Assembly: GCF_030704535.1 (NCBI RefSeq)
Contig: NC_081819.1
Coordinates: 21,424,001-21,488,000 of the forward strand
DNA from: Vitis vinifera
Taxonomy: Eukaryota > Streptophyta > Magnoliopsida > Vitales > Vitaceae
Length of the DNA stretch: 64,000 nucleotides
Reading direction: 5' to 3'
Shown piece after piece: positions 11,541 through 25,600 of the stretch. Positions within the stretch are counted from its first letter, which is position 1. Each line of letters begins with the position of its first letter. A program made the position numbers and the translations under genes. The notes under the pieces were generated by a model. It was not told the DNA's origin and searched no databases. It was given only the letters and a program-made list of their open reading frames with translations.

Positions 11541-14500
11541 TTAAATATGTATAAAAAATTATGATGTGACAAAAAAGTTTGTGTTGCATTTAAAAAAATT
11601 AATTTTAAATCCATCGTACTTTTATCACAAATCCTTAAGAGTGGGTGGAACTCAAATAATAACGCCAAGACTGACCCACTGTGACTCGACATCCACTGTG
11701 TGGACCATGAGTTGAATCCATAAAATCCACAACAGCCCATAAAAGAAGATAAAATACCAAAGAAAATAAGGGAATAACAGCTAGCTTGGGTCCATATCAA
11801 ACCCATGAAAGCATGCATGGTCCAAATGACCTAGAATTGGAGGGTCATTTTCCCTTTGATAGGGCACGTCAACTGACCATAGTTTTAAGTGCTCCATTTT
11901 TGTTCCCTTACGCCATAAAAATGTGAACAATATGGCTCAAAAGTTTGGCTTACATGGTCCAAAGTCTATGAATTATTTACAGAAAGGCCAGACCTGCAAC
12001 TTGGACTGCCAAATGGTTTAATCAATTTGTAACCACCCCTTACGTTCCATGTCTCATTTGTAAGAGGTTCCATGAGGATCGATTACCTTTTAGGGCAAAA
12101 ATTTGAGTTACTTTAAAAGTAGGAGCAACTTGCTGCATACATCATATGTTGATATGATATTGTGTCCCATAATGTTGTGATGTCAAATAGATATACTTTC
12201 ATTTTTTTTTATATATAAAAAATTTATTACATAGAGAATTATGGGATCATAAAAATAGACTCCCATAATCGGGGTTTTAATGATTTTTTTCTTTTCTTTT
12301 TGTATAGATGTTGTCTACTCTAAGTCATAGTCTCACATGATGACTTTATGATATATTTACGTAACAAAAAGGAGCTTGCTATTTATGTAGTGTTAAAAAA
12401 ATTCCTTCTCAGTTAATGTAAAATCTCATAATTATAATTACTTTTCATACAAATACAATATTCTCGTTATGACTCTTATAAGATCATGGACTTACATAAA
12501 TTGACACTCTTTATGAGCATATAGGATTCTTGTAATATCAATTATTGGATAATCATCCACGCCTAAAACGTATTTTAATGCCTAAAAGTTGGATAGGATG
12601 GTCATTACGTAAAGATTATATTGCACCTAATTTTTATGAAATATTTAATACTATTACTAATGACTTATGCCTTGTTTAGAGCAGATAATACATACATGGG
12701 AAGAAATAACTCGTTATAACAATTGAACATCTCTATAAAAATGTTTTTATTTTTAATAATACAATGAGTACTATTTTGGTTTTTGGTTTTTTGAATTATT
12801 TTCTTTGCTCGCGAAAATCGATTTTTTTGCATGTCATTATGAAATGAATTGCATTTTTCACTCTTTACCTTTTCATTTTATTTATTTAAATAGAGAACTT
12901 TGGGCCAAATTAAGCCTGACATTCAAGGACTTAAAGGCTCAAGTCTGGGCCAGGCCCATTAACATTTGAAAGGGCCATGTTTGAAATTACAAGGCCCGTT
13001 TCTTTAATTTCCTTCTTGGTATAACTTGTAACAAGTATAAAGTTTTGTGGGGTTCAATTATTGAATACAATGTCGAATAAAACATATATAATTATTTTAA
13101 TTTTTATAAATAATTTATGTGACCATTATCTAGAAGGAGCAATTCGAAAAACTAATTCCAATAAAAAATATAAAATTAATTTTCTAAAAAAAAATATAAA
13201 GGATTTAATGAAAAGGTTTTCTAAATTGTTTTTATTAGAAATGGTTTAGGTGTCCAAGTGACTCGATCGGACCCAATTTTTAAAAAGTGGATGGAACAGT
13301 GTGTAAGAATTTTTTAACTACCTAGAAATTGCTCCTAATACTACAAATAATAATTATCACAAAGAACACATCATATATGTTTTTTCTTTTTAAATAAAAA
13401 AAGAGTTTTCTCCTTGAAGGTCATCTCTTGAAGTTTTTCGATTTTCTCCGTAAAAATAAAGGTTCAAACTCTTGTACTAGGAAAATTTTGAGTCATTCTT
13501 GTATTTGTAATTTCATTCATGACTCAAAATAAAAAACTTAAAATTAAAATAATCAAATTAAAATTCTTTGACACTTGGAACGTAATCCGATTTTATTTTT
13601 TTGTTAATTGATTTCAATCTTTTAAAAGCCTTTGAAAACAATTTTCAAAATCGGTTCTCAAAAAATAATATTTTAGAACAATTTCAACTCTTAGTTATTT
13701 TCATAAACAAAATTTTATTTGAGAACTCAAATATGAAAGATAATTTTCTTAACTTATTTTTTGTGAAAGTGTCATGTGCTTTATACAATGCAAAAGTATT
13801 CTTTATATTTTCAAATTATTGTACAAAACACTAAATAAAATAAATTACAAAAAATACCTAAAATTTATTTTAAAGTGGAGTTTGTTTCAAAAATAAATTT
13901 TCAAAAAAATGTGTTCTTTAAAAGTTAGTCAAATGTATTTTTTTTTTAAGTTAAAAAACTATTTTTTGTTTTTAAAAAAACAAAAATCTAACCGATTGTC
14001 AAACAAAATCTTAATATTAAGGTTAATTCCAATCACCCATCCTAAAGTATTTTGGCTAGATATACTTAACCTCTATTAATTTGAAATTTTGTCAAATGCC
14101 TCTTTTATTTTGAATTAAAAGGGAAATGATTGAAAATAACATAAGGAGTCGATTGGGGTTAGTTGATAGGCCCAAATCCTAATTCGATACCAATTGAGAA
14201 ATTTGAGTGGCTAGCTTGACCTAGATCTAAGTCAAGCCCAAACCAAACCCAACCCAACCAACATCTATAAGATTGGTCTGGGCTGTTTGTTTAAGCTTGA
14301 GACTTCCTCAGCCCAAGACCAGCCCACGAAATCCTTTCAAAAGGTCATTCAAAATTTGTTGTAAGGGAATTTCAACCCTTACGAATTAGGAAATGTCTAA
14401 TATAGCTTCATTACACCAAATATCATTTTATTTTTATAGATAAAATTACTAGAATTTGTAAAATTCTTATTAAGAGAGTGAAAAGCTTTAACATGATGTG

Positions 14501-17500
14501 TGGATGTAGCAATAGTACAGATAATGAACAAGAATCACATAAAGACATACGGGATTTTAATATAGTTCCACAAATTATATTTACATCCTGTACCCACTTA
14601 CAAAAGAAAATTATGGTTCTATCAGTTATAATTATATCCAAAGAAATCGATTATACAACAATCCATTATACAACTTGAAAGTTAGAAAGGAAAATGATTC
14701 TTGGACATGAAACATCTCATATTTTCACTAAGTATCTTGTATAATTTCTTATATAATTTAATTATATTGCTTATAGTCTTTACAAACTTATTTTAGTCTC
14801 ATGATTTTTTTCCTTATGACTTAAAATATTTAGAGAGATGTTCTCAACATCTTTTCTTATTTTGAGTCCATTGACCTCTCTTTATTTTAAAATAGGTATA
14901 CCAATAATAAAAACTTACTATATATGGATGTAGAATTTTTTTATCCTGATTGATGTAGAATATCACAACTATCTCTTATGAGAACACAACGTCCTTATCA
15001 TGTTCTATAGGATTATGGAGTCACTTTCAGGACATTTATTTAGAATCTTATACGGATGTAAGAGATCTGTATCGATATTATTCTACAATAACTTATTCTC
15101 TCCTACATATATATCATTCACTCTAAGTTTATTGAATCCTTACAATTTTAAGATGCATTTACCCAATTAATTGCGATATCCAACATCAATTAAAGGAAAA
15201 GATCTCTAGTATAGTATAATATAATATAACACGCCTCTCTTAAATTAGGTAGCCTTGTTTTCAAGCTCTAAAAAACTTATTAGGGTCCACGAAAGAAAAA
15301 TCTAGCAAGTCAATCCCCAATAGTAAATTTGCAATGAACTCTTCCAGATATGGGATAAGATCAACATCACCTGACCCAAGCTCAAGCCAAACCAAGAGAT
15401 TTGGTTTGAAGAATAGGCCACCGTCCAAAGCATATTGATGTTTGCGGGAGGACGGTCTTACATTGTATTCATCAAAAAGCGACACAACCAATGTGAACAC
15501 CACCTTCGCCTGACAGTCGATGTGATTTTTTCACCACTACATGCTTTTCATGCAAAATTTAATATACCCAAATGCCATCTCCTTGTCTCTACCAACTCTT
15601 GCTTCCTTTTCTTGTTCACACTGCTACATTTGCTTCAAGGGTGGCCCTCTTCATTTTCCTCCTGAAATTGTTTTTACTCTTAGAATTGAAAAAAATAAAT
15701 AAAATAAATAAAAATTATGATAGAATCATTAAAAAATAAAAATAAAAATAAAATTACAAGCTTATAAATAGCCTTGAAGTAAATAAATTAGTATGAAATA
15801 TGTTTTGTTGAAGTAACCTCTCTCATATTTTTAAGAAAAGTTTCGAACTTATGGTGGAAGTCTTTGTAAACAAGAAGAAAAGAAAAGAAAAGAAAAAAAG
15901 GTCAATGGTGTATGAATTATTTGATCGAATTCTAGAAATGGGTGATTTTAGTTATTAATGTAGTTACAAAAAAAAGTTTCATTTTTTTTTTTTCAAATCT
16001 ATAAATGAAATGTTTAATAACATCATTAAAAATAGAAAATAAAAAATAAAAGTATGAAAAAAACAGTTTTGAAAATCAATTTTTAAAAATAGTTTTTAAA
16101 TATTTTGTAAAATGAAGACCTGTTTGGAAACTTAAAATATTTTTAATATATTTAAATATATTTTAAAAATAATTTTTATATCCAGTATTTTATTTTTAAT
16201 CTTTTTATATATTTGTGTAATTATTTTTTAAAACAACTTTAATAAAAGCAAGTAAAAAAAAACAATTAAAAGATGTTTTTTGAAAACACATTAATAGAAA
16301 ACAAAAAACGATTTTTGGTTATCAAATGTGTTTTTTTTTTCTTTTAAAAAGAAATTTGGAGAACAAAAACCAGTTCTAAAAAACGGTTACTAAACATACC
16401 AAAAAATTCTCCCTTTTTATTTTTGGGATAAACAATGGAATTAGAATTTATTTTAATATTATTTCTAGTTGAAAAAAATTAAGAAAAGTAAATAGAATAA
16501 AAAAAGGAAGTAAAAAAAATGAAAGAGAATTAAAAATAGATTTAAAGCTAATATGCTATTTTTATATGTTAATTCAAATCATTTTTTCTTATTTTATCTT
16601 GTTTGTTTTATAAAGATATATAAGTGTTTGTTTAACTTTTTTTTTAAGTATTTGTAAAAATTTAGAAAATATTTTTAATAATTTAAAAAATCACTTATAA
16701 TATTCTTTTAGAAAAAACACTTAATGATTTTCTTAAAAATACTTTTAAATATAATATTTTCACTAAAAATACTTCAAAAGTACTTCCAAACACACTTTAA
16801 AGTATAAAAGTTTTGAATTAATTTTAGATATATTTATTTTTAAAAAAATTTCCATAATAAAATTAAATATAAAAAATTATTCTTTAAAATTATTTTAATA
16901 CATTTTTAGAGTTAAACATAATGAAAACTATAAAATAAAATTATATATAATTAAAATCAGTTAATCTTCCTATATAATATGAAAAAAAAAATGAAATTAC
17001 CTTTTTTCTTTCTTTCTCAGGGTCAAATCGTTTTCCAACACTCATCTTTCCTTTGAAAGCTTCCTTATAGATTGGCTATTTGAAAGGACATTATTTTTTA
17101 GCTTTTAAAAATATAAAAATAATAATGTCCCATTCATTGAATACATTTCTTACTTTTTGTTTTTGAAATTAGGAAATAATAGTAATATTTAGGATTAATT
17201 TTATTAATCTCCCTTGTGGTTTTAGCTAAATACATATTCCCTCATTAGTTTAAAATTTTATTAAATACATCTTTTACCCTTCTTATTTAATATTTCTGTA
17301 ACTTTTCTTTTAATTATAAATAAATAAAATATTTAACGAATTTTTAAATCAATAAATACTAGTTGTATATAGCTAAAATATAAAGAGATATAAGTGAAAC
17401 TAACTCTAATATTTATTGAATAACTTGTAAAAATTTACATTAAAAAAACAATGATCTTAAAATAATTGAAGTATCAATTTTTTTTTTTAAGTTTAGAATG

Positions 17501-17839
17501 TTTTTTATTTAAAAAATGGTCACACGGTCGATGATTTGAATTCTCAATGTTTATGTAAAGTGATATATATTATATTTTAACCATGGTATGAGAAATCCTC
17601 TTATTCTAATCTATCCCAAATGTGGTCACCAACGAAGAATCTTCCATTGAAATCATGACTAAAAATACTTTGAAACGTTCAAACTTATAAAAAAACAAAA
17701 ATGAAGAAGAAAAGAAAAACACACCCGTATGAACCCTTCAATCCTCTTGACCAAAAAAATCCAAAAAAACCCTAAAGTTGAAACACTGCCCACAAAATGA
17801 GTAACAATCACATTGTTCCTTTCCCACCTAACATCCAAA
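11541..17839. other. AT-rich intergenic region, no recognised gene
   Basis: Long AT-rich stretch. A minus-strand open frame near 11.53-11.82 kb and overlapping frames near 15.26-15.66 kb have no domain I recognise. The 14.9-15.25 kb text (a GATGTAGAATATCACA-like phrase, then AACACGCC) resembles plant LTR-type repeats but lacks a clean terminus. GGCCC-rich patches at 12.9-13.0 and 14.2-14.3 kb have no associated gene. Confidence 0.4.
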
Positions 17840-17845
17840 TCTCTC

Positions 17846-17921
<76 letters not shown>
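17840..17921. repeat. Long (CT)n microsatellite
   Basis: About 80 bases of CT dinucleotide with a single interruption (CCCTCT near 17855). It sits in a locally GC-richer, promoter-like stretch (17.75-18.3 kb) that has AAACCCTA just upstream but no coding frame downstream. CT/GA tracts are common in plant 5' leaders and bind BPC/GAGA factors. A non-coding or unrecognised transcript here is possible but unproven. Confidence 0.93.
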
Positions 17922-17928
<7 letters not shown>

Positions 17929-18658
17929 GACCTTTCTTCGAAAACCAATCAAAAGGCACACGGTTACTAGTAAGGCCCCACGCGTTTAAGCCTCAACATC
18001 TAGAACCCAAAAAGGGTCTAAAAAATTCAAAAGACAACTCCTTCTTCATCTTTCATTTTTTAGTTCCCACTTTCCACAGAATCCCTATGTAGTTTCTAGG
18101 AAGATATAACATGGATGATTTGGGATTGGGACATGGCCCAAAAATTTGGAAAATTTCTTGCTCATGGGCCCATCTCATCTTTCTTGATTTTCCCGGAAAG
18201 AATGCAATAATGATTGAACCATGGAAAATTGGGGTTTGCCTCTTGTATTCATGGGAAGGTTGTTTTGGGTTTGGGGTGGAGAAATGATAGAAGATAAGAT
18301 ATGACTTGAATTTTTTTTATTTTATTTTATAATTTTAAAGTAATAAGAATTACTTTTCAAATCCACTTGCCTAATTAAGAAAATAATTTTAAAACTTGAG
18401 CATCTTGACATGCATATGTATATGAATATAGGACTCCTCTGTTGAAATCTCATACATCTTTTAAATCTTCTCCAATTTATAATAATATAATAATAGATCC
18501 AATGTTTGTCTTTTATGAGCTTTTCAACGGAGGCTGTTTCATTTCATTAATAATAGAAAAGGAGATGTGACAAGTTATTTAATATGCTTTTTGTTTTTTG
18601 GATTCCACTTAAAAGATTAAACATTCAAAAAAAAAAAAAAAAGTGTTGATTTAAAAGT

Positions 18659-19205
18659 GAGGATGTTTTTTTTTGTTTTTTTTTAGCTTTTTGATTAAAG
18701 TAATTAGTTTTTAAATTTTAAGTATTTGTTTTTCTATTTTTTTTATGATTTATTATAAATTTTAATTTAATAAAAAAAGAGTCAAGGTGTTTGTTTGTTT
18801 GTTTGTTTTTTTATTTAATTCTAAATGAAATTTAAAAGTAAATAATATTTAATAGTGTTAAGTATTAAATTATTTATTTTATAGTATTTTATTTTTATTA
18901 AGTATTAAAAAGTAAAGAAAAATTAATATTACTTTTTCTATTTAGAAAAAATAAAAAATATTTGATTTTTTTTATTTAGTCAAAAATTTATAATAAGTTA
19001 TAAAAAAAGATAGAAAAACAAATAATATAAAAATTTGAAAGCAAATTAATTTCAATAAAAAGTTAAAAAAAATAAACATCCTCAAAATATTTGATTTTTT
19101 TAATATTTAATAAAAATAAAATATTACTAAAATAAACAACTTAATACTTAATATTAAGTACTATTTAATTTTAAATTCTATTTAGAATTAAATAAAAAAA
19201 AATCA
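18659..19205. repeat. Interleaved inverted repeats (MITE-like, a-b-a'-b' order)
   Basis: Segment a (from 18659, starting GAGGATGTTT) is inverted at a' (about 18980-19083, ending AAACATCCTC). That gives a 425-bp MITE-like element with arms over 100 bp. Segment b (about 18797-18915, TTTAATTCTAAATG...) lies inside that element, yet its inverted partner b' (about 19093-19205, ...TTTAGAATTAAA) lies outside. The motif AAAATATTTGATTTTTTT follows both the central block and a'. The crossing order implies nested or rearranged insertions. No coding sequence is visible. Confidence 0.7.
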
Positions 19206-19861
19206 TTTATACTCTTTCTTAACAAATTAAATAAAAAGGTTGAGCCCAAAAGACAAATTAGGCATAATGCCCACAATCTTTTGGAACACCCCTTTCAATA
19301 AATACACCAACAAATAATAAGAAAATTATTGCCCAATAATATTTACTAAGCTAATTTGATTTAAATTTCTAAGATTTCATCATAGGTAAACCAAAGACTA
19401 TAATAGTTTAAGATATCAATAACAAAAAATAAGAGGGTGTGGTTAAGCTCTCAATAAAAAAAAAAAAAAAATTAAAATAAATGAATGATATTATTTAATA
19501 AAACTTATATAAAATTTATAATATCCTTTTAAAGCATCATCTTACATATAAGGGGGGTATTTAATGAGTGATATTGAGATGTAAATAGGAATGGACAGAT
19601 CAGAAAGAGCTTTCCGTCTTAGGGTAGGTGAGGTTGGAATAGGAATCCTTGTTAGAGAGAGAAGTAGAGAACTTCCTTCCACATCCTAGTAGGAATGGGA
19701 ATGGATTTGGGTGATGCAGTGAATCCAGTGACTGAGTCACATATTTGGGATTTGAAGCCTTTATTAAAGAAAATGGATAATATAGCTTATTTATTTCTAT
19801 TCAGTTATAAAATAACTTAATTATTTTTAGTTTTTCGAAATATATTCTCATATTTTACCCC

Positions 19862-20339
19862 GTCAAGTAATTTATTGACTTCCCTACTGGAATGGATCCC
19901 ACAATGGTCTCAGTCAAATTATTTATTGATTTATTTATTTGATTTTATGCCATTCTTAAGTCCTAAGAATGAATAAGGTGTACCAAAGTCGAAAAAGTGA
20001 AATGAAGATGGTCGTATGTGGCTGGCATGTGACATGGGTGAGCTATCAGCATCAATCGTAAGCTTGGGTTTCGGCATGACACCATCACACGATGTCACCA
20101 CTCTCTATTCAACACTCGGGGGAGAGAAAGTAGCAACGCGGAAGAAGCCATGAAGATTCTTCTCTATTGCTTCAGTCTCTGACCTTCCAAGCCCTTTCTC
20201 TCTTTGATCAAATTAAATACTCTGGTTTGAACTAGTCAAGAATTGGACCTTTCTCCCATCCTTCTATGATTCCCATGACCACAGACTGGTCCACTTTGTG
20301 AAACTCTGGAAGTATACACAACACCCTTTTTCCAGTCAA
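19862..20339 (+). promoter_or_regulatory. W-box core cluster upstream of the WRKY gene
   Basis: TTGAC cores occur at 19862-19866 (-), 19875-19880 (+, TTGACT), 19912-19917 (-), 20234-20239 (-) and 20334-20339 (-). A bZIP-type TGAGTCA sits at 19733-19739. WRKY proteins bind TTGAC[CT], and WRKY promoters are often auto- or cross-regulated. A CT-rich leader-like stretch (about 20340-20530) follows. Which of these sites lies upstream of the transcription start is not visible. Confidence 0.55.
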
Positions 20340-20679
20340 AAATCTCTCTCCCCCCTCCTCTATATCTTCCTCTCCTTTCCAACTTCCTCACTTACAAGGC
20401 CATTTCCTTGGTGGGCAAGCTTCTTCAGTACTCCTCTTTCTCCAACCTTATATCTCCCCCTTCTCTTTTCATTGTCACATCCCAACTCCTCAAATCTCAC
20501 TCTATTCAAACTGCTTCCATTTCTTACAATTGCTAACACCTTTCAGGCAATGATACCAGCTCTTCCTGGACTTGAATTAGAGCTTTTCATTGACATGATT
20601 TAGGATTGGGACGAGATCCTTTTTTCGGCTTTCTTTGCTGTTTTTGGGAGGGGTTCTCTTGTTTCTTTGGTAGTACTAA

Positions 20680-22642
20680 ATGGAAATGGCCAGGGAGTGG
20701 GAGCACAACACCCTAATCAATGAGCTAACTCAAGGGAGAGAGATGGCAAACCAGCTCAAAAACCATCTCACTCCATCATCATCCCGCGAAACGCGAGAGT
20801 TCTTAGTCGAGAAGATACTTTCTTCCTATGAAAAAGCGCTTTCAATGCTGAAATGTGGTGGTTTTGTGAGCGAATTGCCTCATTCCCTTCCCGGAAGTAG
20901 CCCAAGGAGCGAAGGGTCCAACCAAGATTTCAAGGACCAAGCAGGCAAAGATGTCTTCAAGAAGAGGTGAATTATGAAGTTTTAGCTCGAAACCAATTCA
21001 TTCATAGTACTTAATCATGTGATTTGAAGCTGAATTTGATCTGACTTTGGCCTGGGGTTCCCGGGATTACTCCATGATGCAGAAAAACATTGCCTAGGTG
21101 GACCGAGCAAGTGCGCGTCACCATCGGAACAGTGCCAGAAGGCCCTCTTGACGATGGGTACAGCTGGAGAAAATATGGACAGAAAGACATCTTGGGAGCC
21201 AATTTTCCAAGGTGAGAAGCTAACCCTCTCCCCAAACTTTTAGCTATTCTGAATAAGATACAGCAGATCCACCTCAAAAAAATCTCTTTTCTTATCTAAA
21301 GTTAGCAACCCCTTTCGCTTTGTGACTCATCCTCTCATCTTTCCTATCTATTCATGGCCTTTACTCCTATCATTGGGCATCCCACAAAGCCACCCCTTCT
21401 GTACCACTGACAGGGATCATACATACCATCAAAAATACATAATCTACAGATACATGCACACACAAGTCCTTAAATGAAGGCATAGTTCCAAGCTCAAAAA
21501 GCAAAATTTGAACTTATCTGCAGATAAGCACACAATTTGTTCTGGGGTTGGTTCAAATTGAAGAGAGTGGCTCATCTTTTCTTCTTATTTAACTCAAGGC
21601 GCTCAGGAATCCAATTCATATGAGCTGTCACTTGTAGTGACAACCGTCTAACAATCCACCTTTCAGCATTAAAAATCAAGCCATGGTCCCATATTTCCAT
21701 TGGCTGATCATGAACTACATGCATATGGCCCAACAAACGCCCATTCGAATGAAATTATTGCTACTTTTTGTCTACTGAGCATGCGTAGATACCGAGGCCC
21801 AGATGTTTATAAGCGCATGCTCACCTAACAATTCCCTCATGCAAATAATCTTGTATCTATCAATATCTCTTATCCTCTTCTTTAAAGTAGAAGACAAGAA
21901 ACTTTAAATGATTGAGCTGTGTGTGGTTGCAGAATGATGAGACCTGTACACTGAATTCTTTACTAGTTTGATGTAAATTTAACAAAAATTTTCTTGTATG
22001 CATTGCAGGGGATACTTCAGATGTACTCATAGGCATGCGCAGGGCTGTTTGGCAACCAAACAAGTTCAAAGATCAGATGAAGACCCCTCAATCTATGAGG
22101 TAACATACCGAGGAAGGCATACTTGTATTCAAGGCTCTCGTGTAGCGCCGGCCTCGGTCGTGCTAGTGGACAAAGAAGAGCCCATTGAGAAGAAAGTCAG
22201 TTACGAGCCGGAGCAGCAGCAGCAGCAGCCGCAGGAGGCTGAACAAATAGTGTCGGGCTTTGGGACAGGCCTTAAGGTTAAGACTGAGGACTTGGACAGT
22301 AGGGAGAAGATATTCCCATCATTCTCCTTCCCTTTGTCAGATTCGGAAACCGTGGACAAAATTTTTGCTGAATCCATGATTGAAAACAGCTTGATGGGCG
22401 GTTTTTCCCCGTCGTTTTTGTCTCCGGCCACATCTGAATCCAACTATTTTCCGGTGTCGCCATGCCAGATGAACAGCTTTGGAATGGGGCACAGTGTGTA
22501 CACTACAGAATCAGACCTGACGGAGAACATCTCAGCCCCAACTTCAGTCACCAATTCGCCTATTGGGGACTACAGTTTCCCGCTGGATCCTGTGGATTTT
22601 GATCCAGATTTTCCATTTGATAATCCTGAATTCTTCCAATGA
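20680..22642 (+). CDS. WRKY transcription factor, group III (WRKY41/53-like)
   Basis: Gene model join(20680..20966, 21083..21211, 22009..22642), 349 residues, GT-AG introns. The WRKY domain has WRKYGQK at residues 124-130 and a C-x7-C-x23-H-x1-C zinc finger (C144, C152, H176, C178), which defines group III. Intron 2 falls in phase 2 inside the Arg of the FPR|GYFRC segment, the conserved R-type intron of WRKY domains. The N-terminal region (residues 1-75) is helical and typical of the WRKY30/41/46/53 clade. The C-terminus carries a Gln run and an acidic, Pro/Asp/Phe-rich tail suited to activation. Members of this clade act in the nucleus in salicylate-linked defence and senescence. The gene is intact. 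Orthology to one Arabidopsis member is inferred only. Confidence 0.95.
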
Positions 22643-25600
22643 ACCCCAAAAAAAGGAAAAAGAAAAAGAAAAAATTCCTAGTTTTTAGTCCATTTGTGTA
22701 TTGATCCAGAGCAGTTGTAGATCCAGGACAGCATTCCAAGTGAGACGGAACCCATAAAGATGGTACTTCAAAGTCTCCCATGGTGCTGTCCTAGAGAATT
22801 TTCCTTCTCTATAGATTCCTTCTTGAATATAGTGTCTCTCTCTATAGATTCCTTCTCCTTAAATTATCTTCAAAGTGATTAATTCCTTAATCATTAAAAA
22901 TCAAGCAAACCCAGTTCAATAATTCAGATTAATCGGTGTAGCTCTCTGTTTCCGGCGTACTACCTGCAACTAAACGGTGTCGCTTTCTTTTTTCCTTTTT
23001 GAGGCTGGAATTCGGGCCCATACCGCGTCGTTTAGAGTTGGGTTCAAAATTTTGCTTAAGCATACTATGGCTCGGTACTAGAGGCCCCTTTTTTTTCATT
23101 TCAAAATATAAGCTCTCATAATGCTATATTAAACTATTAAAATATTTGGTTAAAATTATGAAATAATTTTCAAATTATGAATATAATTTTTCCCTTATTT
23201 TTTCTTGAAAAGTAACCTATTTTTTTTTACACAAATGTCCTTTACCAGTCCAAATATTTACATGTAAGTTTTAAAAGAGATGATTATTTTTATAAGAAAA
23301 TAATAAGGATATTTTTGTCCAAATGAAATAAAAAATGGTAAGAGGTAAAATTTAAAAAATTGAGTTTTCAAAAACCCTTTTAATCAAATAACTCATTATT
23401 ATTATCTAAGTAAAAAAATTTAAATTATTAAAAATAATATATTATTAAGTTGATTTAGATCGATACCCTCTTAAATGTAGAATAACCCTCTTTTCACTAG
23501 GGGAGCCAATGCATAGATTTAGGAAAGACAATAGATTTAGGGAGAGTTTTAAAATACTTTAAAGTTGAGATGGATCAAGTTGGGTGTATTGCCTTACTTG
23601 ACCCACACTACTTCTATATAATTAAATCAAAATAATTTAATTTAAGATATTTTGTTTTTATTTTTAGGTTTTCAACGCATAAAATAAAAGCAAAATTTTC
23701 GAATTAACCTTATCTACATTGAAGCATCAAGTCTTCTCAAATTTTTAGGTATTGAATTGAAAACATAAATCTTCTAAGAAATGCTTTAAATAAATTAACT
23801 TTAACATCTTATTTGGTAACTGTTTTTACAAATATTTTTTTGTTCTTTTAAAAAAACACATTTTTGGGAATCATGAAATAGAAAATAATTTTATATTTTT
23901 AAAAATAACAAATAAGGTATTTCCAAATAACATATTTTATTTGTTTTAAATTCTTTTCACTTGCTTTTGAAGATTATTTTTAAAAATAATTATATAAATA
24001 TAAAGACAAATTAAAAATAAAATAGTACACGTAAAAGTTATTTTTAAAATATATTTTAAAAATTTTTAAAAATAGACTAAAAACATTTTAGATTTTTAAA
24101 CAAATTTTTGTTTTACAAAATATTATAAATGAGTTTTAAAAAGTTATTTTCGAAAATTGCTTCTCAAATTATCTTAGAAAGCATTAAAAGTAATTCAAAT
24201 AAGCCACCTTCAAACACCCTAAATCAATTATTTATCATGATAAGTGTCATGGACGTGTTGACTGCTCATTGTAGCAAAAGCCACAATATGGGGACCGTAA
24301 AGAAGGAAAGATTTCTATGAATCTCCTTGATATCACTTTCCCCACAAAATGCCATCCCATGTGCTATCATAAAAGTTTGAATAAATTCACAAATCAACGT
24401 AACATTTCTTCTTTGCCATGTGATGAACTTTAAAAGCATGATGTAGGTGTGACGTTTAGAAATCAAACTAAAGGAAGAGATATATTAAATTATTAATGCA
24501 TGGTGCATTGTACATGGCTTTTAATGATTAAAGAAAGCCTCAATTCCAGATAAGCTAGACAACCATTTATCAAAATAAGTAAGGATGTTAAAAGGATTAG
24601 AAACGTTTTTTTAAAATTATTGTGAAATGCGTTATAAATACATTTATATTCAATTATTTAATATGTTTCTCAACGCCACAACCATCCATTTATATTGAAT
24701 TATCTCATCAAAAATTTGTTTATTGTAATTTTAAATTATTTCATTTAAAAAAAAGACTTCAAAATCCATTTCTTTAATAGCTAAAACTTTTCTTGGATGG
24801 CTCTCAAATCCAAATAAATTTATTTTTTTACCTTTGAAATGTTATAATACGAATGCATTGGTGCATTAAATTGCTTAGTTTAAATTTATAATTTTGTTTC
24901 ATTTATCTTTAACTTACAACTTTTTTAGTTGACTATCTTTGACTCATCATTGAAGATTCAAGATTGATCTATCCACAATTACATAGCTAAGTATAGAGAG
25001 GTTCAACGAAAGCTAGAATTGATAATTCATGACATTATGTGGTGCTTAGATTTTTTAACCGAGTAAAAATGATTTTTAATTAGTTTAAAATATCTTCATG
25101 AGCATTAAAATTGCACCTAACACTCAAGCACTCGAGATAGAATTATGGAAATAATTCATTTTATATTTTTAATAAAAATTTAAAAAAAATTCTACATTTC
25201 ATCCACTAAGGATCTTTCCTTGTAAATACTATATCATACAAGTTTTAGTTTCCAAATGTGAACTTTAGAAGAATATTGTTAACCTTTCCTATATCCCAAT
25301 ACTCTCATATCTTTGTGGTTTTCATTCTTAAAGTTGTTAAAAGATTTGCATCGCCTTAAGTATTGAGGTAGTCCACTAGGTACACAAGTGGTGCTATGTC
25401 ATAGGCAGGAAAACCAGTAGAAGTATTATGGAGTGAGACTTCGAAATGGCATCCGCTCAATGAATTTGTATACTTTTATTTTGATAGTGAATTTGGGTTT
25501 TGCATTTTCTTACCTTATGGTTTTTACATCTACATAGTTTTAGGAGACTTTGTTGATAGGTATGAAGAAAGGTTTGATTCAAGGAAAATACACACAAGCA

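Noticed and set aside
11531-11818. 95-codon minus-strand frame
   Set aside because: Partly inside the repeat array; no motif, no splice or promoter support.
12890-13010. GGCCC-rich stretches (also near 14.2, 40.35, 41.75 and 56.15 kb) as TCP/site-II promoters
   Set aside because: They are not positioned before any gene and look like shared repeat sequence.
15261-15665. Overlapping frames on both strands (80 and 76 codons)
   Set aside because: Protein-like composition but no domain I recognise. Probably repeat-derived, not called as a gene.
22201-22463. Minus-strand frames inside WRKY exon 3
   Set aside because: Shadow frames of the WRKY coding exon, including the Gln-codon run read as Cys.
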